Source: Paenibacillus humicus NBRC 102415 (lineage in GTDB: Bacteria > Bacillota > Bacilli > Paenibacillales > Paenibacillaceae). From it: 64,000 nt of DNA. A program made the translations under genes and the position numbers. The stretch lies in contig NZ_BIMD01000030.1 in NCBI RefSeq assembly GCF_004000905.1, forward strand, positions 1 to 64,000, in the 5' to 3' direction. The notes beneath the pieces are model-generated. The model did no database searches. It saw only the letters and a program-made list of their open reading frames with translations, and was not told the origin of the DNA. Below, in pieces: positions 1-8,248 of the stretch; position 1 is the first letter of the stretch; every line of letters begins with the position of its first letter.

Positions 1-110
1 GGCTTCGCTCCCGGGATCAACACCAGGTGCCATTCCGGTGGCTCCGCTTCCGGGTTCCACCCCAGGCGCCTTGCCGGTGGCTTCGCTCCCGGGTTCAATC
101 CGTCGTCCTT
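1..110. repeat. Edge of a 39-nt repeat array (same family as 35280-35660)
   Basis: Two full units and one partial unit of about 39 nt run into the left window edge. Each pairs a GGTGGCTTCGCTCCCGGG-like core with a TTCAACCCCAGGCGCC-like linker. The core and linker match the units at 35280-35660 closely enough to be one family. The array is probably truncated by the window. I see no credible protein here although several frames stay open, as expected for a unit length divisible by three. Confidence 0.75.
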
Positions 111-164
111 CCTGCACCAGCATCAGCTTGCGACCAGGCTTCTCTCCAAGCCGAAGAGCAAGCC

Positions 165-235
165 AAAAAGATCCCTTCCCGGCAGGAAACGGCATGTTGC
201 CGCCAATGTCCACCGATGAAGGGATCTTTCTTTTC
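165..235 (-). terminator. Terminator of the thioredoxin-reductase-like gene
   Basis: Inverted repeat with arms AAAAAGATCCCTTC and GAAGGGATCTTTC around a long loop that itself contains a GGCA/TGCC stem. Read on the minus strand the second arm ends in a T run. It lies just downstream of the flavoprotein stop. Confidence 0.6.
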
Positions 236-254
236 GCACAAGAACGATGGCTGC

Positions 255-1169
255 TCATCCACCCATCCGGATAAAATCGATCTCGGCCAGGTCGCCGATG
301 ATGCCGACCGCGGCGCGGGTGCCGCTGGCCGCCGCGACGACGATCTGCGACGGCGAGAACCCCGCCGTATCCCCCGCGGCATAGACGCCGGGGACGCTTG
401 TGCGGCCGGAGCCGTCGGCCGAAACGGAGCCGTACGCATCGTGCGCGCAGCCGAGCTGGCTACCGAGCGGCGTGCCGAGCATCCCGTCCGGCGAGGCGAA
501 GCCGCCGCTGCGGGCTATCCGGCTGCCGTCCTCGAAGACGACCTCGCGCAGCTTGCCGCCGCTCCCTTCAAGAGCGGCGATCCGGAGAGAGCTGACCTTC
601 ACTCCCCGGCTCTCCAGCGCATGCCTCTGCTGCATGGTCAGATTGGATGCCCCGTGGCTGCATACGAGCAGATCGCGGCTCCAGCCGAGCAGAAGCCGCG
701 CCTGCTGGAACAAGCCGCTTCCCGTCGACAGCACCAGCAGCGGCTGCCCGCGAAGCTCCCAGCCGTCGCAGTAAGGGCAGCTGAACAGGCTTTTGCCGTA
801 CATTTCCCGCAGTCCGGGAATGTCCGGGAACCGCTCCTGCAGTCCTGCGGCAAGCAGCACCGTGCGGGCGGCGGCGGAACCCCCGGCTGCGGTAAAGACA
901 CGGAAACCTCCATTGACCCTCTCCACCGAGACGACCCGGCTCTTGCTCAGCCGCACCGAAGGATATTGCGCCAGTTCATTGCGGGCGAGGGTGCGGAATT
1001 CCTCAGGCGCAATCCCGTCTCTCGTCAGATAGCCGTAGCTGGCCTCCGTCACGGAGTTGCGCGGCTGATGATCGTCGAGCAAAAGGACCGACCTTTGCGA
1101 GCGGCCCAGCATCAAGGCGGCGCTCAAGCCCGCAGGCCCGCCGCCAATGATTGCGCAGTCCCAATCCAT
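255..1169 (-). CDS. Thioredoxin-reductase-like NAD(P)/FAD-dependent oxidoreductase
   Basis: A 304-residue flavoprotein of the two-dinucleotide-binding pyridine nucleotide-disulfide oxidoreductase class II family. Residues 7-14 carry the FAD-binding GGGPAG motif, residues 131-136 are CPYCDG (the redox-active CxxC of thioredoxin reductases), and a C-terminal GVYAAGD motif contacts FAD. It probably moves electrons from NAD(P)H through FAD to a cytosolic disulfide or small acceptor. It is not the canonical TrxB: the active site is CPYC rather than CATC, and no thioredoxin gene lies nearby. The substrate cannot be told from sequence. It appears monocistronic, followed by its own terminator. The start sits behind a G-rich purine stretch. 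Confidence 0.85.
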   Translation of the reverse strand: MDWDCAIIGGGPAGLSAALMLGRSQRSVLLLDDHQPRNSVTEASYGYLTRDGIAPEEFRTLARNELAQYPSVRLSKSRVVSVERVNGGFRVFTAAGGSAAARTVLLAAGLQERFPDIPGLREMYGKSLFSCPYCDGWELRGQPLLVLSTGSGLFQQARLLLGWSRDLLVCSHGASNLTMQQRHALESRGVKVSSLRIAALEGSGGKLREVVFEDGSRIARSGGFASPDGMLGTPLGSQLGCAHDAYGSVSADGSGRTSVPGVYAAGDTAGFSPSQIVVAAASGTRAAVGIIGDLAEIDFIRMGG

Positions 1170-1241
1170 CCCCCTAAGCCCCCTTCCTTGCTACTCTAAC
1201 CTTATTAGGAAAACAGCAAGCCTAGAAGGGAACGGCCCGAC

Positions 1242-1276
1242 AAAAAGGCGGAGACGAAAACGGGCTCCCCCGCCTT
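1242..1276 (-). terminator. Terminator of the VanY-like carboxypeptidase gene
   Basis: On the minus strand an AAGGCGG stem, a loop of about 18 nt and CCGCCTT run directly into TTTT. It lies 57 nt past the carboxypeptidase stop codon. Confidence 0.55.
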
Positions 1277-1332
1277 CATCCCCGCCTTGGCGGATCTGCT
1301 TTCTGACTCCGTGAATGCCTTCGTCCCGACGC

Positions 1333-2268
1333 TTACTTCCGTCCCGTAACCGGTACCGCGGCTCCGTAATACTCCTCCAGCGTGTCTCCGCTTTCAGCAA
1401 GCTTGGCGGCCAGTTCCTTGCCTACGAAGCGGATATGCCACGGCTCGTATTTATAACCCGTAATGGATTCCTTGCCTTCGGGATAGCGGATGATGAAGCC
1501 GTATTCCGCCGCATGCGCCGCCAGCCACTCCGCTTCCGGCGTACCGCCGAAGCAGCTTTCCGCCGCGCATTTGCCGTCCGTTCCGGACATGTCGATCGCA
1601 AGTCCGGTCTGGTGCTCGCTATGCCCCGGCCGTGCGCTGTATTTGTCCGCAGCAGCGACTCCGTCTTTTTTGACATAGTTGTCATACAGCGTTTTTTGTC
1701 TCGTTTCCGAGCGGTAGCCCGACACCCCAGCCAGCGAGATTCCGTCTTTCTTCGCACCTGCCACCAGCTTCTCCAGCGCCCCGGCAGCCTCCTTGCGAAG
1801 CTTGCGCTTGTCGATCTTTTCGCTGAAGGTGAACGGAATGTCCGGGTAGACGAGGTCATCCGGCACGTAGCCCTTCGGCAGGCGGAACTCCTTGTTGATC
1901 AGGGCCGCCACCGTATCGGCCTGGGCCGCAACCTGTTCGGACGGCTGCCCGGAGACAGCGGTTCCTTGTCCATCCTTGTCCCCTGCCGGCTTGTCTGTGC
2001 CGCCCTTGGAGCCGGATGGATTCGCCGCTCCGCCTGCATTCGTTGTGTCCCCTGCATTCGCTGCCGCTCCGCCTCCCGCAGCTTCGCTGCCGTCATTGGC
2101 TACCGGATCCTGCGACGGCGACGGAGAGGCCGTCTGCACATTTCCAGCAGCCTCGTTGACTGCCGAACCCGTTCCCGGAGCGGAGCTGTCGGAGCAGGCT
2201 GCTGCCGCCCAGGCGGTAAGGGCAAGCAGAAGCGCTGCCGCAATTCGTTTGTTTCGGTTTTTCATCAT
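1333..2268 (-). CDS. VanY/M15-family D-Ala-D-Ala carboxypeptidase lipoprotein
   Basis: A 311-residue exported protein. Residues 1-25 form a lipoprotein signal with the lipobox Cys at 25. Residues about 26-115 are a low-complexity Gly/Ala/Ser/Pro linker that would span the wall. The C-terminal half is a zinc D-alanyl-D-alanine carboxypeptidase domain: GYRSETRQ at 184-191, HSEHQTGLAID at 216-226 (zinc ligands H219 and D226) and EPWH ending at H278. It should trim the terminal D-Ala of peptidoglycan pentapeptides outside the membrane. The start has AAGGGG seven bases upstream, and an adjacent ATG is an alternative. There is no vancomycin-resistance context (no vanRS, vanHAX), so a housekeeping role is more likely. 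Confidence 0.88.
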   Translation of the reverse strand: MMKNRNKRIAAALLLALTAWAAAACSDSSAPGTGSAVNEAAGNVQTASPSPSQDPVANDGSEAAGGGAAANAGDTTNAGGAANPSGSKGGTDKPAGDKDGQGTAVSGQPSEQVAAQADTVAALINKEFRLPKGYVPDDLVYPDIPFTFSEKIDKRKLRKEAAGALEKLVAGAKKDGISLAGVSGYRSETRQKTLYDNYVKKDGVAAADKYSARPGHSEHQTGLAIDMSGTDGKCAAESCFGGTPEAEWLAAHAAEYGFIIRYPEGKESITGYKYEPWHIRFVGKELAAKLAESGDTLEEYYGAAVPVTGRK

Positions 2269-2536
2269 CGTCGTTCCCCTTTGCTGTATGAGATCCGCCT
2301 CCCGGCGAGCCTGTCTTAAATGTCGAATGAATGGTTGTTAATCTTCTGAACGATCCCGAAGCAGGAAATGTTTCAGCCTCCATGCCCGTCCTCCATCGTA
2401 CCAAACTGCAGCGGGGGATGGAACAGGGAGCCGCAGGCGCCGCTGCAGGAATATGCCGCAAGTTCCATTTGAACGAAACGGCTAGGAAGTTTATGCTTAG
2501 TTTTGGAAATGCTATAGCTTGAGAGGAGTATGTTTC

Positions 2537-3373
2537 ATGTCCCATCTATTCGTGTCGCCCTTCGAAATCAGGCTTGGCGACGGCGGCATTATCCGCGGCG
2601 AAGTGCGTGCGGCCAAAAAGCCGGGAGATCGCCCGGCGCTGTTCCTGGCCCATGGCTTCAAGGGCTTCAAGGATTGGGCTTTCATGCCCTATGCGGCCGA
2701 GAAGCTGGCCGAAGCCGGCTTTGTCGCCATCACTTTCAATTTCTCCCGCAACGGAGTCGGCGAGCAGGATTTCGATGAGCTGTCCAAATTCGGCTACAAC
2801 ACCTACACCCGCGAGCAGGCCGACTTGGCGGAAGTCCTCAAAGCCGCGATCGGCGGCAATCTGCCCCACGCGGGCTTGATCCAGCGGGCTAAGCTCGGCA
2901 TGATCGGCCACAGCAGAGGCGGAGGCAACGCCCTCATCTTCGCCGCCGAGCATCCGCTCATCCGGGCGGCCGCTACCTGGAACGGCATCGCCCGCGCCAA
3001 CCTGTTCGACGACGCCTTCGAAGCCAAGGCCCGCGAGGAAGGCGTCGCCTACGTCACCAACTCACGGACTCGGCAGGAAATGCCTGTGCGGCGCGAGTTT
3101 TTCGAGGATCTGGACGCCAATAAAGACCGCTTCGACATTCCCGCCCGCCTCGCCGGACTCCGGATTCCGGTCTTGATGATTCAAGGAAGCGACGATGCTC
3201 CCCGTCTGGTCGAAGGCTTTCACCGCCTGCAGGAAGCGGCGCCCCATCAGCCCGCGATCGAGCTGGAAGGAACCGGCCATACGTTCGGCGCCGTTCATCC
3301 TTTTGCCGGCACGACGGAGGCGCTGGAGCAGGCTCTGAATGCCACGATCGACTTTTTCAAAGCCCATTTGTAG
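2537..3373 (+). CDS. Alpha/beta hydrolase (dienelactone hydrolase-like)
   Basis: A 278-residue soluble protein with the alpha/beta-hydrolase order: LAHGFKGFKDW (oxyanion-hole HG motif), GHSRGGGNA (nucleophile elbow, Ser between H and R), an Asp in QGSDDAP and a His in GTGHTFG near the C-terminus, giving a full Ser-Asp-His triad. It has no signal peptide, so it acts in the cytosol on an unknown ester or amide. I chose the ATG at 2537 because AGGAG at 2524-2528 sits eight bases before it. A longer frame from a TTG at 2519 would put the ribosome binding site inside the gene. Confidence 0.85.
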   Translation: MSHLFVSPFEIRLGDGGIIRGEVRAAKKPGDRPALFLAHGFKGFKDWAFMPYAAEKLAEAGFVAITFNFSRNGVGEQDFDELSKFGYNTYTREQADLAEVLKAAIGGNLPHAGLIQRAKLGMIGHSRGGGNALIFAAEHPLIRAAATWNGIARANLFDDAFEAKAREEGVAYVTNSRTRQEMPVRREFFEDLDANKDRFDIPARLAGLRIPVLMIQGSDDAPRLVEGFHRLQEAAPHQPAIELEGTGHTFGAVHPFAGTTEALEQALNATIDFFKAHL

Positions 3374-3495
3374 AAATTTCATGTTCCGTTAAGGTAACCC
3401 GGCATGGATTTTGATATTATTCTCGCAGCAAGCAATATCCAGAATCCATTGCATTCACCACTCTTTGAAGGATACAGAAGGGAGTCAATCGTTTC

Positions 3496-4806
3496 ATGGC
3501 AGATAAGGACAAGGATCCCAAGGATCATCTCGATCCGGTCGATCCAAAACAGGACGAGCATCTTACATTGGAAGATACGGCAACGAACGAGGGCGTCGAA
3601 TTCGCTGGCCGCAGCGGCGACGAGCATCGCGAAGAAACGCTTCAAGCCGAGGATATCGTCGAGGAGGAGCGCGCCGAGGAATCCCTCCGGCAGGCCGAGA
3701 ACGACGCCGAAATCCATACGGCGGATCCCGAGCGCGCATTCGGTTCGGTGCCGGTCACGGAAGGAAGCGCGGTCAACACCTCCGCTGGAGCGGCTGATCT
3801 GCCGCTGATGGACGGCGACGGATCGGGTCCCCGCCGCAGCGGAGCCGCTGCCGGCTGGATGATCGCTTCGCTCCTGCTGGCAGTGGCGCTCGTCATCGCG
3901 CTGGTCAGTCTCTTCAACGGCAGCGGCGGCGCCGCATCGGGCGGTACGGTTGCCACCGTCAACGGCGAGAAGATCTCGAAGGACGAGTTGTACGAGGCGA
4001 TGGTTCCTTCCGCAGGCACGACGGCTCTGGACAGCCTCATCACGATGAAGCTCGTCGACCAGGAAGCCAGCAACAAGAAGATCGAGGTCACCGAAGATGA
4101 AATGGCCAAAGAGCTTGCCGACGTCAAGAAGAACTTCGGCAGCGAAAGCGCGTTTAAGGACGCATTGAAGCAGGCCGGCTTGTCGGAGGACGTTCTCAAC
4201 AACCAACTGCAGATGCAGGTGCAGCTTCGCAAGCTGCTCAAGGACAAAGTCAAAGTAACCGATGCGGACATCAAGAAGTATTACGATGAGAACAAAGCTT
4301 CCTTCGCAACCGAGGAGCAGGTGAAAGCCTCCCATATTCTCGTCAAGACGAAGGAAGAAGCCGACGCCATCGAGAAGCAGCTCAAAAACGGCGGCGACTT
4401 CGCGGCGATTGCCAAGGAAAAATCGACCGATACCGGCAGCGCGGCGAATGGCGGCGACCTCGGTTACTTCGGCAAGGGCGCCATGGTTCCGGAATTCGAG
4501 AAGGCGGCCTTCGACCTTAAGGTCGGCGAAATCTCCGCACCGATCAAATCCGACTACGGCTACCATATCATCAAAGTCATCGACCACAAGCAAGCCTCGA
4601 CGCCTACGCTGGAAGAGAAAAAAGCGGAGATTACGGAATCGCTTGAATATCAGCAGCTCGGCACCTTGTCCCAGACGCTCATCACCGACCTCCGCGGCAA
4701 GGCGACGATTACGAATTCGTTTGAAGAGAAAGAAAATGCGGCCGCCAACACTGGAGCAGCAGAAAACAGCGCCGGCGCCGAAAACGCGGCAGCGAACAAC
4801 AGCTAG
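3496..4806 (+). CDS. Membrane-anchored parvulin-type peptidyl-prolyl isomerase (PrsA/SurA-like)
   Basis: A 436-residue foldase. Residues 1-115 are very acidic and hydrophilic and would lie in the cytosol. Residues 118-140 form one transmembrane helix. After it comes a SurA_N-like helical region (NGEKISKDELYEAM near 157-170) and a parvulin PPIC domain near 275-365 with ASHILVK, GGDLGYFGKG and the C-terminal YGYHIIKV motif. The tail is Ala/Asn/Glu-rich. It should assist folding of secreted proteins at the membrane-wall interface. PrsA is normally a lipoprotein without such an N-terminal extension, so this is an architectural variant. GGAG lies upstream of the ATG. Confidence 0.88.
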   Translation: MADKDKDPKDHLDPVDPKQDEHLTLEDTATNEGVEFAGRSGDEHREETLQAEDIVEEERAEESLRQAENDAEIHTADPERAFGSVPVTEGSAVNTSAGAADLPLMDGDGSGPRRSGAAAGWMIASLLLAVALVIALVSLFNGSGGAASGGTVATVNGEKISKDELYEAMVPSAGTTALDSLITMKLVDQEASNKKIEVTEDEMAKELADVKKNFGSESAFKDALKQAGLSEDVLNNQLQMQVQLRKLLKDKVKVTDADIKKYYDENKASFATEEQVKASHILVKTKEEADAIEKQLKNGGDFAAIAKEKSTDTGSAANGGDLGYFGKGAMVPEFEKAAFDLKVGEISAPIKSDYGYHIIKVIDHKQASTPTLEEKKAEITESLEYQQLGTLSQTLITDLRGKATITNSFEEKENAAANTGAAENSAGAENAAANNS

Positions 4807-4827
4807 GCAGGCACGCTGGAAAGCAAT

Positions 4828-4877
4828 AAAAAGGCTTCCGGAGCCATCCATGAGGATGGGCTTCGGAAGCCTTTTTT
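4828..4877. terminator. Bidirectional terminator between the convergent parvulin and minJ genes
   Basis: Near-perfect inverted repeat AAAAAGGCTTCCG...CGGAAGCCTTTTTT with an inner GCCATCC/GGATGGGC stem. A-run and T-run flanks make it functional on both strands, serving the plus-strand parvulin and the minus-strand minJ-like gene. Confidence 0.85.
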
Positions 4878-4994
4878 GATTGGTGCGAATGGTGACTCAA
4901 GGGGCGCCCGTCCGGCTTGAGCTCATCGGCACGGAAGCGGAAGCGAAACCGCCCCCGCTCAAGCCGAACCGCCAACCGTCCCGGCTTCCCGACG

Positions 4995-6281
4995 CTACAT
5001 CGTCGTATCCTTGCGGACACGGCGCCGCGCAGCGCGGCTCCGCCTCAGCAGGCCCAGCACGGATACATGCGCCGGAGCAGCATAATAGCCCGCATCCTCA
5101 TCGGGAGCCAGCAGCACTCCGAGCTGGTGATGTTCGCCCGCATACCTGGCCCGCTGCAGAAACTTGAGTTGTCCATCGGCATTGAACACTTCCATCCGGC
5201 AAAAGGCGGAGTTTATATGCAGCGCAGCATGCAGGTCTTCCTTGGTCCTTACCTTTTTCCCGTTCACCTTGTGGAGCACTTCGCCCGCTTCGAGGCCCAT
5301 CTCCTCTGCCGGCGTTCCCGGCACGACTCCGAGAATGCACAAGCCCCGCTCGTCATGGACGAAGCGCGGCTGACGCTGACGCTCCCGCATCGATCCAAGC
5401 ACGATGAGCGCTTCATGAAGCCCGAGGGAAAGCAGCGCTGCAGCCGGCACGAGCGGCTGCGCATATGCGGCACCGAGCGCGGCCGCAGCCAGCACGGCAC
5501 TGTAGGCGAGCAGCCGGCGCGACGTAAGGCGGGCCTGGAGCTTCGGCAGCTCCGAGCGTGTCAGGTCGGTGAAGCCGATGATGGCCGGAAGCGCGATGAC
5601 CGTCCAGCCGCCCTCCCATGCGGAGCCGCCGAGCAGAGGCGTCCATGGCAGCGAGGCCGCCGCCGAAGCGGATGGCACCAGCAGAAGCAGCGGCACCGGC
5701 CAGTAGCCCTGCAAGGCGTAGCCGCCGATCAGCTTGCCGCGCTTGCCCTCGAGGAACAGCGGCGAGGAGAACCGGGCGCCATCCCGGCGGACGAGCAAAG
5801 CCTCGGCCGCATGCAGGCCGGCAACGAGCAGCAGCAGGCCGGGAATATCGAGGTTCTCCAGCGAGAGAGCGGCTCGTCCGAGCCAGCCGCCCGTCCCGTC
5901 CGGCAAGCCGAGCAGGCCGCTGAGCCATTGCAGCAGTCCGAGCACGCCGGCGCTATAAGCGAAACAGAGATAGCGGACGCGGACGAGCATGAGCAGGGCG
6001 GCCGTCCCCCACAGCCAGAGCGCGGCGGAAGGCGTCAGGCTCATGCCGATGAAGGCTGCGCCAGCCGAGAGGGCGGCTCCAGCGAGCAGGCCGCTCCAGA
6101 CGGCTCGGCCGAGCAGCTTGGGCCAGGCATGCAGGCGCACATGGAAGAGCTTGCGTTCCGTTCGGGTCTGACGAATATAAGAGAGAATGATCAGCAGCAG
6201 CGCAAAATAATAAAACGGCTGGGACAACAGCCTGACGGCCGCTGTCCCGTAATGACGGAGAATCTCCAAGGCCGTGTCCAC
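4995..6281 (-). CDS. minJ: MinJ-like polytopic PDZ protein
   Basis: A 428-residue protein with six to eight hydrophobic helices across the first three quarters and a C-terminal PDZ domain (VPGTPAEEMGLEAGEVL, then LHKVNGKKV). In Bacillus, MinJ recruits MinCD through DivIVA to restrict septum placement. The identification rests on topology and on position directly after ctpB in the ftsE-ftsX-ctpB-minJ order. I place the start at a GTG (6281) preceded by GAGGTG. The open frame reaches 6443, but that extension would translate through a stem-loop at 6353-6388 and encodes no helix. The loci around it are division and wall genes. Confidence 0.8.
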   Translation of the reverse strand: MDTALEILRHYGTAAVRLLSQPFYYFALLLIILSYIRQTRTERKLFHVRLHAWPKLLGRAVWSGLLAGAALSAGAAFIGMSLTPSAALWLWGTAALLMLVRVRYLCFAYSAGVLGLLQWLSGLLGLPDGTGGWLGRAALSLENLDIPGLLLLVAGLHAAEALLVRRDGARFSSPLFLEGKRGKLIGGYALQGYWPVPLLLLVPSASAAASLPWTPLLGGSAWEGGWTVIALPAIIGFTDLTRSELPKLQARLTSRRLLAYSAVLAAAALGAAYAQPLVPAAALLSLGLHEALIVLGSMRERQRQPRFVHDERGLCILGVVPGTPAEEMGLEAGEVLHKVNGKKVRTKEDLHAALHINSAFCRMEVFNADGQLKFLQRARYAGEHHQLGVLLAPDEDAGYYAAPAHVSVLGLLRRSRAARRRVRKDTTM

Positions 6282-6352
6282 AGCAAGCACCTCATTTTCA
6301 AAAGAATGACTCCCAAAAGCGTACCATCCAGTCGTATTGTTTTCGACAACGA

Positions 6353-6388
6353 AAGGCCGAAATCCTCCCCGCGGAGAATTTCGGCCTT
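6353..6388 (-). terminator. Stem-loop between ctpB and minJ
   Basis: Arms AAGGCCGAAAT and ATTTCGGCCTT with an inner CTCC/GGAG pairing. On the minus strand it follows the ctpB stop (6448) and is trailed only by TTTCGTT, so termination may be partial. Its presence argues against a minJ start at 6443. Confidence 0.6.
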
Positions 6389-6447
6389 GATTTGCGCGGC
6401 GGCTTCGAGCCGGTGAAAAGGGGCTTCCTGATCCCTGCCGCAAGGGC

Positions 6448-7926
6448 TTATTGCTTCCGGGCTCCCTTGCCGGAGCGGAGCGCCTGCGCCGCAGCCTCCA
6501 GCTGGGTATCGTGGCTGCCGCTGCGCACCCAGTCGCGAACGGCCTTCTCCAGCTTTTCCTGCGTAGCCGAATCGGCCGAGCCGGTCTCCCGGAGACCGCA
6601 TTGCCGCTGGAACGCCTTCACCGCGGCAGCCGTCCCCTCGCTGTAATAACCGTCTGTTCGTCCGGGCTTGTATCCGAGGCCGACGAGCATCGCCTGCAGC
6701 GTCTTCGTGTCCTCGCTGATGGCATCTCTCTGCGGCTCTCCCGACCTCGACAGTCGGGACACCGTATATAAAGCCGGAGGCTTCACCTGAATATCCGGGC
6801 GGATGCCTTCATGATGGATCCAGACGCCGTTCGGCGTCAGCCATTTGGCGATCGTCATCTTGACGAGCCCGCCTTCCAGGTTGCGGTCATAGCTGACCTG
6901 GACCGTTCCCTTGCCGAAGGAGGTCTGACCGACGAGCACGGCGTCCGCCGACTCCTTCAAGGCGCCGGCCAATATTTCCGATGCGCTGGCGCTTCCCTTG
7001 TTGATCAGCACAGCGACGGGATACGGCTTGCCTTTTCCATTGGAGAGGATCTTCTCGGCGCGCTGTCCGCGCTGCTGGACTTGCAGGATCGGCTTTCCTG
7101 CCGGGATGAACGGCTCGGATATCTTTTCCACCACCGGCAGAATGCCTCCCGGATTGTTGCGGACGTCGATTACGAGCCCTTTCAGCTTCCGCTTCTCGAG
7201 CTTGTTCAGCTCCTCTGCGAAGCGTTCGGCCGTGTTCAGCGAGAACTGCCGAATCTCGATCAAGCCGACGCTCCCCGGAAGCAGGCGGGCCTCCACGGTT
7301 TCCACGTCGATCTCTTCCCGCACGACGGTAACGGTCATCGGCTTGCCGCTGCCGGCGCGCTGGATGACGAGGACGGCCTTGGAGCCCTTTGGACCGCGCA
7401 GCTTGGCTACCGCCTCCGAGATCGGCAGGCCTCCCAGACTGATGCCGTTGACGGACAGGATGACATCCTTCGCCTGCACGCCTGCCCGCTCCGCCGGCGA
7501 CCCCTTCATCGGCGAGACGACGGTCAGCCTGCCCTCTTCCAGGGACACCTCCGCTCCGACGCCTCCGAACGCCCCTTCCACCGTCTCCGAAAACTGCTTG
7601 GCTGCGGGAACGTCCATATAGGTGGAGTACGGATCTCCAAGCGACTCCATCATCCCGCTGAGCGCCCCGCTCACGAGCTTGGCGCGGTCAACCGGTTCAT
7701 AATACTGCTTCTGGATCAAATCGAGCACCGTATTGATTCTCTGCAGCTCTTCCTTGCTGAGGCCGCCGGACTGCGGCTCCGCGGCTTCCGCCGGCTTGGC
7801 CGGAGCATGGAGCGGCGCCGGCGCCGGGGCGGCTGCTCCGGCTGCTTGAGGCAGCGCCAGGACGATCGCCGCCGCCGCGCCCAATGCGGCTGTCCTTCGG
7901 ACCATCCGCAGTGACAATGACTTCAT
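6448..7926 (-). CDS. ctpB: S41 carboxy-terminal processing protease (CtpB-like)
   Basis: A 492-residue exported serine protease. Residues 1-31 are a signal peptide. A PDZ domain lies near 120-185 (GGVGAEV, SPAERAGVQAKDVILSVNG). The S41 core spans about 200-360, with catalytic Ser314 in KGSASASE and Lys339 in SFGKGTV. A peptidoglycan-binding-1 domain (LGYKPGRTDGYYSEGTAAAV) sits near 405-465. In Bacillus CtpB cleaves SpoIVFA during sporulation; a wall-processing role is the alternative. The ATG at 7926 has GAGGAGAACGGT in front, while the open frame runs to 8202 without homologous sequence. A strong terminator upstream suggests its own promoter rather than read-through from ftsEX. Confidence 0.88.
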   Translation of the reverse strand: MKSLSLRMVRRTAALGAAAAIVLALPQAAGAAAPAPAPLHAPAKPAEAAEPQSGGLSKEELQRINTVLDLIQKQYYEPVDRAKLVSGALSGMMESLGDPYSTYMDVPAAKQFSETVEGAFGGVGAEVSLEEGRLTVVSPMKGSPAERAGVQAKDVILSVNGISLGGLPISEAVAKLRGPKGSKAVLVIQRAGSGKPMTVTVVREEIDVETVEARLLPGSVGLIEIRQFSLNTAERFAEELNKLEKRKLKGLVIDVRNNPGGILPVVEKISEPFIPAGKPILQVQQRGQRAEKILSNGKGKPYPVAVLINKGSASASEILAGALKESADAVLVGQTSFGKGTVQVSYDRNLEGGLVKMTIAKWLTPNGVWIHHEGIRPDIQVKPPALYTVSRLSRSGEPQRDAISEDTKTLQAMLVGLGYKPGRTDGYYSEGTAAAVKAFQRQCGLRETGSADSATQEKLEKAVRDWVRSGSHDTQLEAAAQALRSGKGARKQ

Positions 7927-8157
7927 ACCGTTCTCCTCCTCGGTTGCTGTTTCGTTCCAGACCTGCATGAGAATTCTAGTATGCGACAACGGCCCGGGTT
8001 TTATTTGGCAGCAGCGGGAAAAGAACGGATCCTCCCCGGCCTCGCGGCTTCGGATTCGACCTAAACAGAACGTCTCGAGGAGCAGCAAGCCGCCTCGACG
8101 CCGAGCAGGAGCGACGGTTCTCGGGTCGAAAAGCAAGCCGCTCGCATCGGACCGGCA

Positions 8158-8192
8158 ACAAAAAAGCTCCCCGCAAAAGCGGGAAGCTTTTC
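8158..8192 (-). terminator. Terminator of the ftsE-ftsX-EnvC-like operon
   Basis: GC-rich stem AAAAGCTTCCCGC / GCGGGGAGCTTTTTT on the minus strand with loop TTTT and a following T run. Confidence 0.8.
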
Positions 8193-8202
8193 GACTTCGC
8201 AA

Positions 8203-8237
8203 CCCGCCGCCGCGAGAAGAATGCTCGCGGGCGGCGG
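8203..8237 (-). other. GC-rich hairpin after the M23 gene
   Basis: Arms CCCGCCGCCGCGAG and CTCGCGGGCGGCGG flank a seven-base loop, 12 bases past the stop codon and directly before the terminator. It could stabilise the 3' end of the mRNA. It has no T run of its own. Confidence 0.55.
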
Positions 8238-8248
8238 ATGTTCGTCCA

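Larger units (their letters stand above)
7927..8248 (-). other. Gap between the EnvC-like gene and ctpB
   Basis: It holds two stem-loops near 8158-8238 (listed separately) and the unresolved ctpB promoter region. A TTGTCG lies on the minus strand near 8010, but I see no convincing -10 at the proper distance. No extra gene is credible. Confidence 0.5.

Noticed and set aside
27-1199. 390-codon plus-strand frame over the thioredoxin-reductase-like gene
   Set aside because: The antisense flavoprotein has GGGPAG, CPYCDG and AAGD motifs in the right order; the plus-strand product has none.
1333-2268. Vancomycin-resistance gene cluster (VanY here, VanW at 22.7 kb)
   Set aside because: The two genes are 20 kb apart with no vanHAX or vanRS. 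Both families are common chromosomal envelope proteins.
4917-6416. 499-codon open frame antisense to the minJ-like gene
   Set aside because: Gln/Arg/Ala-rich shadow of a GC-rich gene. The opposite strand encodes a clear PDZ membrane protein.
7927-8202. N-terminal extension of ctpB to 8202
   Set aside because: It would cross the upstream terminator and bypass a clear GGAGG-led ATG followed by a signal peptide.
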